A stretch of 49,499 bases of DNA from Ancylobacter defluvii (GCF_018390605.1 NZ_JAHBGD010000011.1:1-49499); one strand, 5' to 3'; numbered from the stretch's first letter, positions 8,428-17,685 are shown. Numbers and translations are program-made. Notes: a model not told the origin generated them from the sequence alone.

Positions 8428-9096
8428 TCACGATGAGCGGACACCTTCGGCCATCAGGGCGAGGAACACATGCCATCGCTGCTCGAACATCGCCTCCAAC
8501 CCCTGACATTCCGCGTCCAGATCGTCGCGCAGACGGGCCCGGTTATTCACGCCCTCGAGCAGATCCACCAGAATTTCACTGACAAGCTGCGGGTCTCCGG
8601 CCCGCAGGAGGCCGGCGACGGTTGCCGATGTGATGGCCGCCACCAGCGGCTCCAGCGCCGCCTGCGACCAGGCGGCGAACTGGCGACGCAATGTGGCGGA
8701 GATCGCCGCCTCGGCACAGATCGAGAGATAGAAGGCGGCGTATTCGCGCGACGAGCCGATCTCGACATAGCGCCACGCGACATGCTGGAGCGCCGCGAGC
8801 GGCCCCGGCGCCGCCGCTTCCGTCGAGGCCGCCAGCAGCGCTTCCCTGAAGCGCTGAATGTCGCGCTCGATCACCGCCTCGAGCAGCGCGTCCTTGTTCG
8901 GGTAGCGGCGATAGATCGTGTGCTTGGAGACCCCGAGCTGAAGGGCGATCTCATCGAGCGAGGTATTGACGACGCCCTTCCGGCAGAACACCGCGCGAGC
9001 GCCATCGAGGACGTGCTCGCCGAGTGCGGCGGCCTGCTCCTTGCTCGGCCGGCCGCCCGACCTTCTCTCGCCCAGCCTTCTCGTGCCCTGCGTCAT
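8428..9096 (-). CDS. TetR/AcrR-family transcriptional regulator
   Basis: A 222-residue TetR repressor. The N-terminal HTH is clear (TSLDEIALQLGVSKHTIYRRYPNKDALL, about residues 46-73), followed by a variable ligand-binding domain with a TetR C-terminal-like helix set. I chose the ATG at 9096, preceded by GAGGG; longer frames upstream run into the ABC-F promoter. It is divergent from the ABC-F gene (99-base gap) and upstream of the epoxide hydrolase gene on the same strand. An inverted repeat in the gap (9158-9171) is a candidate operator. Ligand unknown. Confidence 0.85.
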   Translation of the reverse strand: MTQGTRRLGERRSGGRPSKEQAAALGEHVLDGARAVFCRKGVVNTSLDEIALQLGVSKHTIYRRYPNKDALLEAVIERDIQRFREALLAASTEAAAPGPLAALQHVAWRYVEIGSSREYAAFYLSICAEAAISATLRRQFAAWSQAALEPLVAAITSATVAGLLRAGDPQLVSEILVDLLEGVNNRARLRDDLDAECQGLEAMFEQRWHVFLALMAEGVRSS

Positions 9097-9157
9097 CGAT
9101 CCCTCATCCCGGAAAACAGCACGGCATCGTTGCGTTTTCGGGTCGATGTCGATAAAA

Positions 9158-9171
9158 GCACGACTTCGTGC
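9158..9171. promoter_or_regulatory. Candidate TetR operator
   Basis: GCACGA-CT-TCGTGC is a perfect 6-base inverted repeat with a 2-base centre in the divergent gap between the TetR and ABC-F genes. Size and place fit a TetR-family operator; binding is inferred. Confidence 0.4.
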
Positions 9172-9195
9172 CGTTATCCAGGGAGACTGACAGCA

Positions 9196-10788
9196 TTGGC
9201 GACGATCCGTCTGACCGATCTCTCCTATGCGACGCCCGACGGGCGGCCGCTGTTTTCCAGCCTCGATCTCGTGCTGGGAACCGAGCGCGTCGGCCTTGTC
9301 GGCCGCAACGGCGTCGGCAAGTCGACGCTGTTGCAGCTCATCGCCGGTGAACGCACCCCATTGGCCGGCCATGTCGGCGTGATCGGCACGGTGAGCTTCC
9401 TCAAGCAGGCGGCGCAGCTGGATCCACGGGAGACGATCGCCGATCTGTTCGGCGTCTCGACGGCGCTGGCGGCGTTGCGCCGCGCCACGGCCGGCATGGC
9501 GACGGCCGATGAGCTGATCGACATCGACTGGACGCTGGAAGAGCGGCTCGCCGCCGCCCTTGGCCGCGTCGGGCTGCAGATCGATGCCGACACCCCGCTG
9601 GCGCAGCTATCGGGAGGACAGGCAACGCGGGCGCGCCTTGCCGCCGCGATCTTTCCCGAGCCCGACTTCCTGCTGCTGGACGAGCCGACCAACAATCTCG
9701 ATCGCAGCGGCCGCGAGGCGGTGATAGATCTCGTCGCCGGCTGGCGGTCCGGCGCGGTCCTCGTCAGCCATGACCGCGAGCTGCTCGAACATGTCGATGC
9801 CGTCGTCGAGCTGACCTCGCTCGGCGCAACGCGCTATGGCGGCGGCTGGAGCGCGTATCGGGCGCGCAAGGCCACCGAGCTCGCGGCAGCGCAGCACGAT
9901 CTCGCCCATGCCGAGCGCCAGCTGGCCGAAGCCGGCCGGAAGGCGCAGCTCGCCGCCGAGCGCAAGGATCGTCGCGACGCCGCAGGTGCCCGCAAAGGCG
10001 CGCGCGGCGACCTTCCGCGGATCCTGGCGGGCGGGCGCAAGAGCAACGCCGAGGCCAGCCGCGGCAGCGGCGTGCGCCTCGCCGACCGCCAGCGGGCGCA
10101 GGCGCTGGAGGCGACGGCGGAGGCGCAGGCCCGGGTGGAAGTCCTGCAGAAACTGGCGATCACCCTGCCGCCTACCGGGCTGCCGGCAAGCCGGCAGGTG
10201 GTGCGGCTGGAAAACGTGACGGCGGGTTACCTCGCCGCGGCTCCGGTGATCCGCGATCTGTGCTTTGCGATGACCGGGCCGGAGCGCGTCGGTCTCGTGG
10301 GGCCGAACGGCGCCGGCAAGTCCACGCTGCTGAAGCTGATCTCCGGCGCTCTCGCACCGTGCGCCGGCCGCGTCTTCGTCGTGCCCGACCGCGCCATGCT
10401 GGACCAGCGCGTCGACCTTCTCGATCCGGCGGCGACGATCTTCGACAATTTCAAGCGATTGAACCCCGGCGCCGGCGAAAACGCCTGCCGCTCGGCGCTC
10501 GCCAGCTTCCAGTTCCGTGCCCGGGCGGCGCTCCAGCTCGCCGGCACCCTGAGCGGCGGGCAGTCGCTGCGCGCCGGGCTCGCCTGCGTGCTCGGGGGCG
10601 CCCGGCCGCCGTCGCTGCTCCTATTGGACGAGCCGACCAACCATCTCGACATCGATTCCATCGAAGCCATCGAAGCCGGGCTCCTCGCCTATGACGGCGC
10701 GCTGCTCGTCGTCAGCCATGACGGACACTTCCTGAACAATATCGGCATCACCCGGCGGCTGAACCTCGCGGCGGCGCCCCACACCTAG
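9196..10788 (+). CDS. ABC-F family ATP-binding protein
   Basis: Duplicated-ATPase ABC-F protein without membrane segments, 530 residues. The TTG at 9196, preceded by GGGAGA nine bases upstream, gives MATIRLTDLSY, the usual start of this family; the frame upstream to 8470 is a shadow of the TetR gene. First cassette: Walker A GRNGVGKST (36-44), signature LSGGQATRARL, Walker B FLLLDEPTNNLD. Second cassette: GPNGAGKST, LSGGQSLRAGL, LLLLDEPTNHLD. Between them is a charged linker of about 90 residues. ABC-F proteins act on ribosomes (translation factors or antibiotic protection); which class this belongs to is not settled here. The divergent TetR gene suggests inducible control. Confidence 0.9.
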   Translation: MATIRLTDLSYATPDGRPLFSSLDLVLGTERVGLVGRNGVGKSTLLQLIAGERTPLAGHVGVIGTVSFLKQAAQLDPRETIADLFGVSTALAALRRATAGMATADELIDIDWTLEERLAAALGRVGLQIDADTPLAQLSGGQATRARLAAAIFPEPDFLLLDEPTNNLDRSGREAVIDLVAGWRSGAVLVSHDRELLEHVDAVVELTSLGATRYGGGWSAYRARKATELAAAQHDLAHAERQLAEAGRKAQLAAERKDRRDAAGARKGARGDLPRILAGGRKSNAEASRGSGVRLADRQRAQALEATAEAQARVEVLQKLAITLPPTGLPASRQVVRLENVTAGYLAAAPVIRDLCFAMTGPERVGLVGPNGAGKSTLLKLISGALAPCAGRVFVVPDRAMLDQRVDLLDPAATIFDNFKRLNPGAGENACRSALASFQFRARAALQLAGTLSGGQSLRAGLACVLGGARPPSLLLLDEPTNHLDIDSIEAIEAGLLAYDGALLVVSHDGHFLNNIGITRRLNLAAAPHT

Positions 10789-11599
10789 CCGCCGTCGAGG
10801 ATCGGACGGAACGCCGGACGCCCCCTTTCAGGCGCCCGGCGAGTCTATACCACGGCACGCTACCGGCATCGTTGAAGAAGCCGCCGCTAGGACCGTCATC
10901 CGGCAAGGTCGCCAGCGTCAGCACGATGGCGGCGCCCTGTTCCACCGTGCGGGTGCCGGCATAGTCGTTCAACCCGGTCGCGATATGCCCGGGGGTGGCG
11001 GCGTTGATCTTGATGTGGGCATAGCCAGCCTGCCGCCGGAAGGCATTGGCATACTGGACGGTGAGCATCGTCACCGCCGCCTTGGACGACGCATAGGCGA
11101 CGATGGTGTCGGACCGGCCGAACATCGTCGCGGGATCGCTGGACAAGGCCAGCGAGGCGCTGGTGCTGGCGAGGGTGACGACGCGCGGATGCCGCGCCGA
11201 CCGAAGCAGCGGAAGCATCGCCTCGATGGTTCGCACCACGCCGAAGACGTTGGTGTCATAGGTCGCCATCATGTTCGCCGCCGTCGTCTCCAGCGCCGGC
11301 ATCCGATGGAGCACACCGGCATTGGCCACCAGCACATCGAGCCGGCCATGGCGCGCCCCGAGCGTCTCCGCAGCGAGGGCGAGGGTTTCCGCATTGGTCA
11401 CGTCGACGCGTAACGGAACAATGTCGGGCGACTCGGCGGCCAGTTCCTCGGCCGCCGCCGCGCCGCGCGCCATGTCCCGGCTGCCGAGATAGACCGTCAT
11501 GCCGCAGCGGCCGAGCTGGCGGACCACCTCCTTTCCGAGGCCCTGATTGGCGCCGGTCACCAGCGCGACCGGCTTGTCTTCTAAGGGGGCCATCGTCAT
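10748..11599 (-). CDS. SDR-family NAD(P)-dependent oxidoreductase
   Basis: Classical short-chain dehydrogenase/reductase, 283 residues. The Rossmann motif TGANQGLG (15-22), NAG motif VANAG (91-95), catalytic Ser in STSAS (about 146) and YASSK (Tyr169, Lys173) are all present. The start codon overlaps the stop of the aldehyde dehydrogenase gene (ATGA, 11596-11599), showing translational coupling. The C-terminus carries an Arg/Ser/Gly-rich extension of about 30 residues and the gene overlaps the 3' end of the convergent ABC-F gene by 41 bases, so the tail may have grown by stop-codon loss. Alcohol or carbonyl substrate unknown; pairing with the dehydrogenase suggests an alcohol-aldehyde-acid route. 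Confidence 0.88.
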   Translation of the reverse strand: MTMAPLEDKPVALVTGANQGLGKEVVRQLGRCGMTVYLGSRDMARGAAAAEELAAESPDIVPLRVDVTNAETLALAAETLGARHGRLDVLVANAGVLHRMPALETTAANMMATYDTNVFGVVRTIEAMLPLLRSARHPRVVTLASTSASLALSSDPATMFGRSDTIVAYASSKAAVTMLTVQYANAFRRQAGYAHIKINAATPGHIATGLNDYAGTRTVEQGAAIVLTLATLPDDGPSGGFFNDAGSVPWYRLAGRLKGGVRRSVRSSTAARCGAPPRGSAAG

Positions 11600-13011
11600 G
11601 CCAGCACCGCGCGGGACTCGAGAAACGCCTCGAGGCCGAAGACGCCGAACTCCCGGCCGATCCCCGATTGCTTGAAGCCGCCGAACGGCGCCTGCGGCTC
11701 GTGCGGCGCCGCGTTGATCACGACGCGGCCGGCCTCGATCCGCTCCGCCACCGCCTTGGCGCGGCCGATGTCGGTGGCGAACACATAGGCGCTGAGGCCG
11801 TAATCGGTGTCGTTGGCGATTTCGATCGCGTGCGCCTCGTCGCGATAGCCGATGAGGCCGAGCACCGGCCCGAAAATCTCCTCGCGGGCGATCCGCATGT
11901 CGTTTCGCACATCGGCGAAGATCGTCGGCCGCACGAACCAGCCGCGCTCCAGCCCCTCCGGCCGTCCCTCGCCGCCGGCCAGCAGGCGGGCGCCCTCTTG
12001 CTGGCCGAGGCGGATATAGGACTGCACGCGCTCCCATTGCCTGCGGCTTACCATCGGGCCGATCCGCACCGCCGGGTCGGCTCCGTCGCCCGCCTTGAAC
12101 GCGGCGAGCGCGGCCACCAGCCGGGCCTCGATCTCTTCCAGCCGGCTCTGCGGCGCGAGGATGCGCGTGCCGGCGATGCAGGCCTGGCCGCTATTGATGA
12201 AGCCCATCGCCAGAACCTGAGGGATGACGCGATCGAGATCGGCATCGTCGAGGATGATGTTCGGGCTCTTGCCGCCGAGCTCGAGCGTCACCCGCTTCAG
12301 GGTCGCGGCGGCGGCGCGCAGGATGGCGCGGCCGGTCGCCGTGGATCCGGTGAAGGTGATCTTGGCAACGTCGCGATGCGTGCTCAGCGCCGCCCCGACG
12401 ACGTCTCCATAGCCGTTCACGATGTTGAGCACGCCGGGAGGCAGGCCGGCCTCATGCAGGCATTCGGCGATGATCTGCGTCTGCAGCGCGCTCATTTCCG
12501 ACGGCTTGATCACGATCGGCGCGCCGGCGGCGACGGCGGTGGCGAGCTTGGCGCAGATGAAGCCGTAATTGCTGTTCCACGGGGTGATGGCGGCAACGAC
12601 GCCGGAGGGCAGCATCTCGACATCGGCAGTGCCGATGCGGCGACGAAAGGCATAGCCCTCCAGCGTGCGTGCCATGTCGAGAAACACCGACCCGGCGCGC
12701 TTCGACGAATAATCGACGAAGGCCGCCGGCGCGCCATACTCCTCCCGCATCACCGCCGCCAGATCGTCGCCGCGCGCCGATACCGCCGCGTTGAGCCGCT
12801 CCAGCATCGCCATCCGCTCGGCCTTGGAGGTACGCGCGAAGACCGGAAGCGCGTTTTTGGCGGCGGCGACCGCCCGGTCGACATCCCCCGCATTGCCGAG
12901 ATGCACCGTGCCGATCTGCTCCTCGGTGGCCGGATTGAAGAGCGGCGCCTGCTCCTCGCCCTGCGGCGGGACGAACTGGCCGCCGATATAGATCCTGTCG
13001 ATGATGCGCAT
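11596..13011 (-). CDS. Aldehyde dehydrogenase family protein
   Basis: NAD(P)+-dependent aldehyde dehydrogenase, 471 residues, normal family length. I chose the ATG at 13011, which has AGGAG six bases upstream and yields MRIIDRIYIGGQFVPP. Key residues are all visible: Asn145 in TPWNSN, general base Glu244 in LELGGKSP and nucleophile Cys278 in SGQACIAGTR. It oxidises an aldehyde to the acid; the substrate is not evident. It overlaps the SDR gene by four bases and is divergent from a LysR gene, which probably regulates the pair. Confidence 0.92.
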   Translation of the reverse strand: MRIIDRIYIGGQFVPPQGEEQAPLFNPATEEQIGTVHLGNAGDVDRAVAAAKNALPVFARTSKAERMAMLERLNAAVSARGDDLAAVMREEYGAPAAFVDYSSKRAGSVFLDMARTLEGYAFRRRIGTADVEMLPSGVVAAITPWNSNYGFICAKLATAVAAGAPIVIKPSEMSALQTQIIAECLHEAGLPPGVLNIVNGYGDVVGAALSTHRDVAKITFTGSTATGRAILRAAAATLKRVTLELGGKSPNIILDDADLDRVIPQVLAMGFINSGQACIAGTRILAPQSRLEEIEARLVAALAAFKAGDGADPAVRIGPMVSRRQWERVQSYIRLGQQEGARLLAGGEGRPEGLERGWFVRPTIFADVRNDMRIAREEIFGPVLGLIGYRDEAHAIEIANDTDYGLSAYVFATDIGRAKAVAERIEAGRVVINAAPHEPQAPFGGFKQSGIGREFGVFGLEAFLESRAVLA

Positions 13012-13057
13012 GACGAACTCCTGTCGTGTCGGGAAAGGAGCTGGTGCGGCACAATTG

Positions 13058-13084
13058 ATCTTATAAGATGTACGCTGAGGTACA
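13058..13084. promoter_or_regulatory. Two overlapping palindromes, candidate LysR operator
   Basis: A perfect 12-base palindrome ATCTTATAAGAT (13058-13069) abuts a second inverted repeat TGTAC-GCTGAG-GTACA (13069-13084) in the gap between the divergent aldehyde dehydrogenase and LysR genes. The second fits the T-N11-A LysR box layout. Function is inferred from form and place. Confidence 0.5.
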
Positions 13085-13106
13085 GCTTGATGAACTATAT
13101 CGCGCA

Positions 13107-14036
13107 ATGAAGGCGAGCCTGGCGGAACTGGAAGCGGTGGCCGCCGTGGCCCGCCATGGCGGGTTCCGGGCCGCCGCCCGCGAGCTCGGCATGTCCTCCT
13201 CGGCGCTCAGCCATGCCATCGCGGCACTGGAGGAGCGTCTCGCGGTGCGGCTGTTCAACCGGACCACCCGCAGCGTCTCGCTCACCGCCGCTGGGGAACA
13301 GCTGGTGGCCGATGTGAGCCCCGCCCTCGCGACCATCGGCCATGCCCTGGAACAGGCAGGCGCGCAATCCAGCCTCCCCACCGGCACGCTTCGGCTCAAC
13401 ATGTCGCCGGGTGCCGCCCGCATCCTGCTGGCGCCGGTGCTTCTGGAATATTCGCGCCGCTATCCGACTATCGGGCTGGAGATCGTCGCCGAGAACGCAC
13501 TGGTCGACATCACCGGCCGCGGCTTCGATGCCGGCGTGCGGCTCGCGGAGGCGGTGCCGCCCGACATGGTCGCGGTGCCGATCGTCCCGATGCTGCGCTC
13601 GCGCGTGGTGGGTTCTGCCGGCTACTTCGCGACGCGGCCGCCGCCGCGAGTGCCGGCCGATCTGCTGCAGCATCGCTGCATCCGCTTTCGCATGCCCGGC
13701 GGCCGGCTCTACCGCTGGGAGTTCGAGCGGCACGGCGAAAGCCTGCTGATCGACGCACCCGGCAGCCTGACGCTCGATGCCACCGACCTGATGGTGGAAG
13801 CCGCCGTCGAAGGGGCCGGCCTTGCCTATCTCGGCGAACTGTCGGTTGCCCCGCACATTGCGGCCGGGCGCCTCGTCCCGGTGCTGGAGGATTGGAGCCC
13901 GCCCTATCCCGGCCTCAGCCTGTATTTCCCGCACCGTCGCCTCATGCCGGCACGGCTGCGGGCGCTGATCGACCTCATCCGGGAAAAAGCGGGCGCCGGT
14001 ACGGGCGCCGAGAAGGCTGCCCGGCATGACCCGTGA
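13107..14036 (+). CDS. LysR-family transcriptional regulator
   Basis: LysR regulator of 309 residues from the ATG at 13107 (MKASLAELEAVAAV). A frame open to 13068 would run through the operator-like palindromes and is less likely. The HTH covers residues about 18-45 (FRAAARELGMSSSALSHAIAALEERL) with the typical LFNRTTRSVSLTAAGE that follows; the effector domain contains the GxLRLN segment of the PecT/DmlR-like subgroup. It is divergent from the aldehyde dehydrogenase-SDR operon, its most likely target. Effector unknown. Confidence 0.9.
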   Translation: MKASLAELEAVAAVARHGGFRAAARELGMSSSALSHAIAALEERLAVRLFNRTTRSVSLTAAGEQLVADVSPALATIGHALEQAGAQSSLPTGTLRLNMSPGAARILLAPVLLEYSRRYPTIGLEIVAENALVDITGRGFDAGVRLAEAVPPDMVAVPIVPMLRSRVVGSAGYFATRPPPRVPADLLQHRCIRFRMPGGRLYRWEFERHGESLLIDAPGSLTLDATDLMVEAAVEGAGLAYLGELSVAPHIAAGRLVPVLEDWSPPYPGLSLYFPHRRLMPARLRALIDLIREKAGAGTGAEKAARHDP

Positions 14037-14165
14037 CGACATTCCGGGCGCCACGCGAGGCGTGAGGCGGTTTCGGCGCGATCCCGGCTTCTGCCTCGAC
14101 GCCGAAGCGACTACCAATGCGGTAATCGAGCTGTGGCTTTTCCGCGCTAAAGGCAGAGGCCGCGG

Positions 14166-14182
14166 CGATCCTTAAGGGATCG
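14166..14182. promoter_or_regulatory. Inverted repeat upstream of gnd
   Basis: CGATCC-TTAAG-GGATCG, six-base perfect arms, lies 67 bases before the gnd start in a 212-base gap. It may be an operator for the gnd-zwf operon or a terminator stem for the LysR gene; the sequence does not decide. Confidence 0.3.
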
Positions 14183-14248
14183 ACAGGACGTTTCAGGTTC
14201 GAATGGCGCCGTCGAAGGCACGCCGTTCGACGATAGCAGGAGGGGAAT

Positions 14249-15232
14249 ATGCAGCTCGGTGTCGTCGGCCTCGGCCGGATGGGTGGAAACATCGCGCGGC
14301 GCCTCGCCCGTGCGGGACATTCCTGCGTCGTGTGGGACCGCAGCACCTCGGCGGTGGGCGAACTCGCCGGCGAGGGCATGGCGGGCGCCGCCGATCTCGC
14401 CGACCTCGTGTCGAAGCTGGCAGCGCCGCGCGCGGTATGGGTGATGCTGCCGGCCGGCGCGCCGACCGAGGAGACGGTGAACGCGCTCGCCGGCCTGATG
14501 TCGCCCGGCGACATCATCATCGACGGCGGCAACACCTTCTACAAGGACGACATCCGGCGCGCCGAGACGCTGGAGCCCCAGGGCATCCACTATGTCGACG
14601 TCGGCACGTCCGGCGGCGTCTGGGGCCTGGAGCGCGGCTACTGCATGATGATCGGCGGCACCAAGGAAGCCGTGGACCACCTCGACCCTATCCTCGCCGC
14701 GCTGGCGCCCGGCAAGGGCAACATCCCGCTGACGCCCGGCCGCGAGGGCCGCGATCCGCGCGCCGAGCAGGGCTATATCCATGCCGGGCCGGCCGGGGCC
14801 GGTCACTTCGTCAAGATGATCCACAACGGCATCGAGTACGGCCTGATGCAGGCCTATGCCGAGGGCTTCGAGATCCTGAAGAACAAGGATTCCACCGCGC
14901 TGCCGGCGAATGAGCGCTACACGCTGAACATGCCGGATATCGCCGAGGTGTGGCGCCGTGGCAGCGTGGTGTCGTCCTGGCTGCTCGACCTGACCTCGAT
15001 CGCGCTCGCCAAGGACGAGCAGCTCTCCGCCTTCCCCGGCGAGGTCGCCGATTCCGGCGAGGGCCGCTGGACGGTGATGGCAGCGGTGGAGGAGGCGGTC
15101 TCGGCCGAGGTGCTCACCGCCGCGCTCTACACCCGCTTCCGCTCGCGCCAGGACCATACCTTCGGCGAGAAGATGCTCTCGGCCATGCGCTTCCAGTTCG
15201 GCGGCCATACCGAATTCAAGATGGACAAGTGA
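14249..15232 (+). CDS. gnd: 6-phosphogluconate dehydrogenase, short (GntZ/YqeC-like) form
   Basis: Oxidatively decarboxylates 6-phosphogluconate to ribulose 5-phosphate. The 327-residue length is that of the short bacterial class rather than the ~470-residue type. The N-terminal Rossmann motif [13 protein letters not shown] is followed at the end of beta-2 by Trp-Asp30-Arg-Ser; an acidic residue here usually favours NAD+, where NADP+ enzymes have Asn-Arg-Ser/Thr. The substrate motifs [10 protein letters not shown] and [19 protein letters not shown] and the Lys-containing [13 protein letters not shown] are present. The ATG has a strong AGGAGG six bases upstream. zwf follows after three bases. 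Confidence 0.93.
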   Translation: MQLGVVGLGRMGGNIARRLARAGHSCVVWDRSTSAVGELAGEGMAGAADLADLVSKLAAPRAVWVMLPAGAPTEETVNALAGLMSPGDIIIDGGNTFYKDDIRRAETLEPQGIHYVDVGTSGGVWGLERGYCMMIGGTKEAVDHLDPILAALAPGKGNIPLTPGREGRDPRAEQGYIHAGPAGAGHFVKMIHNGIEYGLMQAYAEGFEILKNKDSTALPANERYTLNMPDIAEVWRRGSVVSSWLLDLTSIALAKDEQLSAFPGEVADSGEGRWTVMAAVEEAVSAEVLTAALYTRFRSRQDHTFGEKMLSAMRFQFGGHTEFKMDK

Positions 15233-15235
15233 TCA

Positions 15236-16780
15236 ATGGCTGGCGAGACCGTCGTCCTCGGGCAGAAGGTGCTGGCGCCGGATGCCGCGCCCGCTCCCGC
15301 ATCCACCTTCTTCATTTTCGGCGCGTCCGGCGACCTGACCCAGCGCCTGCTGCTGCCCTCGCTCTACAACCTCGCCAATGAGGGCGTGCTGAGCGACGAT
15401 TTCGCCATTATCGGCGTCGACCGGGTCGAGCAGAGCGAGGAAGCCTACCGGGCCTATCTCACCGAGGCGACCAAGGGCCTGCCCGGCTCCTGCGACGTCG
15501 GCGGCACGACCTGGAGCTGGCTGATAAGCCGCATCGGCTACATCGCCGGCGACTTCGAGGATCCCGCCACCTATGGCCGCATCCGCGAACGGCTGGAGCA
15601 GCGGGCCGGGCAGACCGGCAATGCCGTGTTCTATCTCGCGGTGGCGCCGCGCTTCTTCGCCGCCATCTCCGAGCAGCTCGGCGCCGCCGACCTGCTGAAG
15701 GAGGCGGAGGGCGCCTTCCGTCACATCGTGGTCGAGAAGCCGTTCGGCACCGACCTGCCTTCCGCGCGGGCGCTCAACAAGCGGCTGCTGACCGTGGCGG
15801 ACGAGCGGCAGATCTATCGGATCGACCATTTCCTCGGCAAGGAAACAGTGCAGAACATGATGGCGCTGCGCTTCGGCAACGGCATTTTCGAGCCGATCTG
15901 GAGCAAGGAATATATCGACCACATCCAGATCACCGCCGCGGAAACCGTGACGGTTGAAAAGCGCGGGCGCTTCTACGACGCCACCGGCGCCCTGCGCGAC
16001 ATGGTGCCCAACCACATGTTCCAGCTGCTCGCCATGACCGCGATGGAGCCGCCGAACTCCTTCGACGCCGACGCCGTGCGCACCGAGAAGACCAAGGTGA
16101 TCGAGGCGATCCGCCACATGAAGCCGAGCGACGCCATCGGCGCGGCGGTGCGCGGCCAGTACCGCGCCGGCATCGTCAACGGCCAGGCGGTGAAGGACTA
16201 TCGCGCCGAGCAGGATGTCGCGCCCGACAGCCGCACCGAGACCTATGTGGCGCTGAAATGCTTCGTCGATTCCTGGCGCTGGAACGGGGTGCCCTTCTAT
16301 GTGCGCACCGGCAAGGCACTGTCGGCGCGGCGGACCGAGATCGTCATCCAGTTCAAGCGCGCGCCGGGGGTGCTGTTCCGCCATCTGCCGACCGCGCTGA
16401 AGCCGAATGTGATGGTGATCCATGTGCAGCCGGACGAGGGCGTCTCGCTGCGCTTCGCCGCCAAGGTGCCGGGCCGCAAGGTGCGGCTCTCCGAGGTGCA
16501 GATGGATTTCAAGTACACCGACTACTTCAAGGCGGCGCCGTCCACCGGCTACGAGACGCTGATCTATGATTGCCTGTGCGGCGATCCCACCCTGTTCCAG
16601 CGCGCCGATACCATCGAGGCCGGCTGGGAGGCGGTGGAACCGATCATCGACGCCGTCGCCGGCGGCGAAGACGAGGTGCAGTTTTATTCCGCCGGCAGCA
16701 GCGGCCCGGCAATGTCTGATGTGATGCTGGCGCAGGACGGCTTCCAATGGCTGTCGCTCGAACGGAACCGTGCCCCATGA
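15236..16780 (+). CDS. zwf: Glucose-6-phosphate dehydrogenase
   Basis: First enzyme of the oxidative pentose phosphate and Entner-Doudoroff routes: glucose 6-phosphate + NAD(P)+ to 6-phosphogluconolactone. 514 residues, normal length. The nucleotide motif FGASGDLTQR is near residue 25-34 and the active-site signature RIDHFLGKE near 195-203, with EKPFGTDLPSA before it. It is three bases after gnd and its stop overlaps the next start (ATGA, 16777-16780), so the three genes form one operon. No lactonase (pgl) gene lies alongside. Confidence 0.97.
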   Translation: MAGETVVLGQKVLAPDAAPAPASTFFIFGASGDLTQRLLLPSLYNLANEGVLSDDFAIIGVDRVEQSEEAYRAYLTEATKGLPGSCDVGGTTWSWLISRIGYIAGDFEDPATYGRIRERLEQRAGQTGNAVFYLAVAPRFFAAISEQLGAADLLKEAEGAFRHIVVEKPFGTDLPSARALNKRLLTVADERQIYRIDHFLGKETVQNMMALRFGNGIFEPIWSKEYIDHIQITAAETVTVEKRGRFYDATGALRDMVPNHMFQLLAMTAMEPPNSFDADAVRTEKTKVIEAIRHMKPSDAIGAAVRGQYRAGIVNGQAVKDYRAEQDVAPDSRTETYVALKCFVDSWRWNGVPFYVRTGKALSARRTEIVIQFKRAPGVLFRHLPTALKPNVMVIHVQPDEGVSLRFAAKVPGRKVRLSEVQMDFKYTDYFKAAPSTGYETLIYDCLCGDPTLFQRADTIEAGWEAVEPIIDAVAGGEDEVQFYSAGSSGPAMSDVMLAQDGFQWLSLERNRAP

Positions 16781-17628
16781 ACCCCTCCGATACCCACCGC
16801 CCGTCGACGCCCTCGGGGCGCATCTCGCTCATGGTCTCCGACGTCGACGGCACGCTGGTCGACAAGCAGAAGACCGTGACCCCCGGCACCATCGCGGCGG
16901 TGCGCCGCCTGCGCGAGGCCGGCGTACCCTTCGTCGCGGTCTCCGCCCGTCCGCCGCGCGGCATGAAGATCCTCGTCGAGGCGCTTGGCCTCGACCTGTT
17001 CGGCGGCTTCAACGGCGGCTCGATCCTGCGCGGCGACTTCTCGATCGTCGAGCAGCACTTCGTCGCCCGCGACGCCGCGGCGACCGGCATCGCGGTGATG
17101 GCCGAGCGCGGCGCCTCCATCTGGGTGTTCGCCGACAATGAATGGTTCCTCACCGACACGCAGAACCAGTACATCGCCGGCGAGATCCGCACCGTCGCCT
17201 TCCAGCCGACCGTGGTGAGCGATTTCGGCGACCATATTGCGCGGGCGGGCAAGATCGTCGGCTCGTCGAGCGATTTCGCCATGCTGGAGGCCTGCGAGGC
17301 CGATCTCCAGCCCATGCTGGGCAGCGGCGCCACGGTGAAGCGCTCGCAGGCCAAATATCTCGACCTCACCCCGCCCGGCACCGACAAGGGTCATGCCGTG
17401 CGCGAATTCGCCCGGCATTTCGGCGTGCCGCTGGACGAGGTGGCGGTGATCGGCGACATGCATAACGACCTGCCGATGTTCGCCACCGCCGGGCTCGCCA
17501 TCGCCATGGGCAATGCCGCGCCCGAGGTGAAGGCGCAGGCCGATCTCGTCACCACCCCCAATGACGAGGATGGCGTCGCCAACGCCATCGAGCGCTTCGT
17601 GCTGCCGCGCGCCGGCGGGAAAGGCTGA
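16777..17628 (+). CDS. Cof-type HAD-IIB family hydrolase
   Basis: Phosphatase-like HAD protein, 283 residues from the ATG overlapping the zwf stop. Motif I is SDVDGTLVD (about residues 22-30), motif II sits in VAVSARPPRG, the motif III lysine is probably the one in GTDKGHAVREF and motif IV is GDMHNDLPMF. The Cof-type C2 cap lies between motifs II and III. Such enzymes hydrolyse small sugar or nucleotide phosphates. Its coupling to gnd-zwf suggests a substrate in hexose or pentose phosphate metabolism, perhaps damage repair or sugar-phosphate relief. It occupies the place where a 6-phosphogluconolactonase gene is often found, but no lactonase features are visible. Confidence 0.88.
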   Translation: MNPSDTHRPSTPSGRISLMVSDVDGTLVDKQKTVTPGTIAAVRRLREAGVPFVAVSARPPRGMKILVEALGLDLFGGFNGGSILRGDFSIVEQHFVARDAAATGIAVMAERGASIWVFADNEWFLTDTQNQYIAGEIRTVAFQPTVVSDFGDHIARAGKIVGSSSDFAMLEACEADLQPMLGSGATVKRSQAKYLDLTPPGTDKGHAVREFARHFGVPLDEVAVIGDMHNDLPMFATAGLAIAMGNAAPEVKAQADLVTTPNDEDGVANAIERFVLPRAGGKG

Positions 17629-17685
17629 GGACCGGCGCTGCCTGCCCCCGGCCGCTGGCGGTCTCCGGCGTTGCGACATGGTGAG

